Position numbers and translations under genes: made by a program. 64,000 nt of DNA from CAVWDI01 sp046259385 (GTDB lineage: Bacteria > Chloroflexota > Anaerolineae > Anaerolineales > UBA4823), in assembly GCA_046259385.1 (NCBI GenBank), contig JBJYWI010000013.1:1-64000 (forward strand), read 5' to 3'. The notes below the pieces were generated by a model that had not been told where the DNA came from, ran no database searches, and saw only the letters and a program-made list of their open reading frames with translations. Below are positions 63,457-64,000 of this stretch, one piece after another (the stretch's first letter is position 1; each line of letters starts with the position of its first letter).

Positions 63457-64000
63457 TTACAAATTATTTAATGCCAAATCGCCCTTCAGCTTGACATTTA
63501 ATACCATTAAACATGCTCCCGCCAGCGCATTAAAGAACAGCACACCTGCTGCAATAGCCATAATGCCAGATAATCCATGGAAATCAATCCCGAACTGGTA
63601 AAGCGAAGGCGCGATCCAATCTCCAACCGCTCTCCCGATTGAGGTGCTGGAGATAAACGCCGCCATCATCGTCGCCCGTACTGCCGGCATAATCTCAGTC
63701 ATCAAAGGGATTGCGCTGACAATTGTATATTCAAAAGTTAGATAGAAAAAGAATAATCCCACCAGCGCACCCACCAGGCTGCTTCCAAGAAAGGGGATAA
63801 AAGCAGCTACTATGCAGTTAAAGATTAAACCAATCGCAACCGATCGGCGTTTTCCTATTCGATCAGTAGTGCCTCCAACCAAACCCTCTCCGGCAAGTTC
63901 AGACACCCCAATAACAACTGAAGCCGCCGCCAGCGCGCTGATCTGAACGCCAAAATTCCCCTCCAACCATACTCCAAACATCAAATTGACCAGCTCATTA
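63457..64000 (-). CDS. MFS transporter, C-terminal part (runs off the window)
   Basis: The frame is open to the right edge, so the start is outside the window. The visible 181 residues hold about five helices with the loop GGTTDRIGKRRSVAIG between them, an MFS loop motif (GxxxDRxGRR type), and SSTSIGRAVGDWIAP. This is the C-terminal half of a 12-helix major facilitator. Substrate cannot be told. Confidence 0.82.
   Translation of the reverse strand, partial: NELVNLMFGVWLEGNFGVQISALAAASVVIGVSELAGEGLVGGTTDRIGKRRSVAIGLIFNCIVAAFIPFLGSSLVGALVGLFFFYLTFEYTIVSAIPLMTEIMPAVRATMMAAFISSTSIGRAVGDWIAPSLYQFGIDFHGLSGIMAIAAGVLFFNALAGACLMVLNVKLKGDLALNNL

Overview
The window looks like a chromosomal segment of a Chloroflexota bacterium, most likely class Anaerolineae. 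This is inferred from family types, not from a marker tree. The pointers are Thr/Pro-rich linkers in LysM and CARDB envelope proteins, a tandem DUF2179 pair, a LutB-LutC fusion, a fused CydDC, frequent TTG starts, and many genes whose -10 box lies directly upstream of the start codon. No rRNA, tRNA, CRISPR array or intact mobile element was found. One decayed IS3-family element lies at 12.4-13.3 kb.

Layout. 0-6 kb (+): a terminator, then prfA, prmC, a DUF218 protein, coaBC, a DUF952 protein, a peroxiredoxin-glutaredoxin fusion with an in-frame UGA, and arfB. 6-9 kb (-): lutA and a fused lutBC. 9-12.3 kb (+): alpha-glucan phosphorylase and two DUF2179 membrane proteins. 12.4-17.1 kb: the IS3 remnant and a single-chain CydDC exporter. 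17-30 kb: carbohydrate genes. A fused dehydrogenase/Gfo-Idh-MocA protein, a heparinase II/III-like protein and a GT4 enzyme (+) flank a minus-strand operon of a GH63-like hydrolase, a GT20 synthase, a GT4 enzyme and an OtsB-like phosphatase. 30-36 kb (-): a small membrane protein, selA, an M24 peptidase, tsaD, and separately dnaK. 37 kb (+): dnaA, alone, behind a 732-bp AT-rich gap. 38.8-54 kb: envelope proteins (CARDB lipoprotein, AI-2E transporter, PLD-family protein, LPG-synthase-like flippase, Ig/WD40-like protein, redoxin, LysM protein), sixA, a HerA-type ATPase, oxidoreductases and a methyltransferase. 54-64 kb: ftsK, rnz, a YedY-like molybdoenzyme, a UPF0173 hydrolase, TfoX-N, methyltransferase, GNAT, GT2, a FlK-like thioesterase, a second LysM protein and the C-terminal part of an MFS transporter that runs off the end.

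Main result. The gene at 4747-5532 reads as a selenoprotein. A UGA at 4882-4884 sits exactly where AhpE/BCP-type peroxiredoxins have their peroxidatic cysteine. The frame stays intact for 215 more codons and ends in a glutaredoxin domain with a CPAC motif. The peroxiredoxin half has no cysteine at all, which suggests a one-selenocysteine peroxidase reduced by its own tethered glutaredoxin. The same window carries selA, the selenocysteine synthase gene, so the host can be expected to decode UGA as selenocysteine. selB, selC and selD are not in the window.

Second result. The GH63-like/GT20/GT4/OtsB-like operon resembles a compatible-solute pathway, but its GT20 enzyme departs from canonical OtsA in acceptor-side motifs. 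The product may be a glucoside or extended glycoside other than trehalose.
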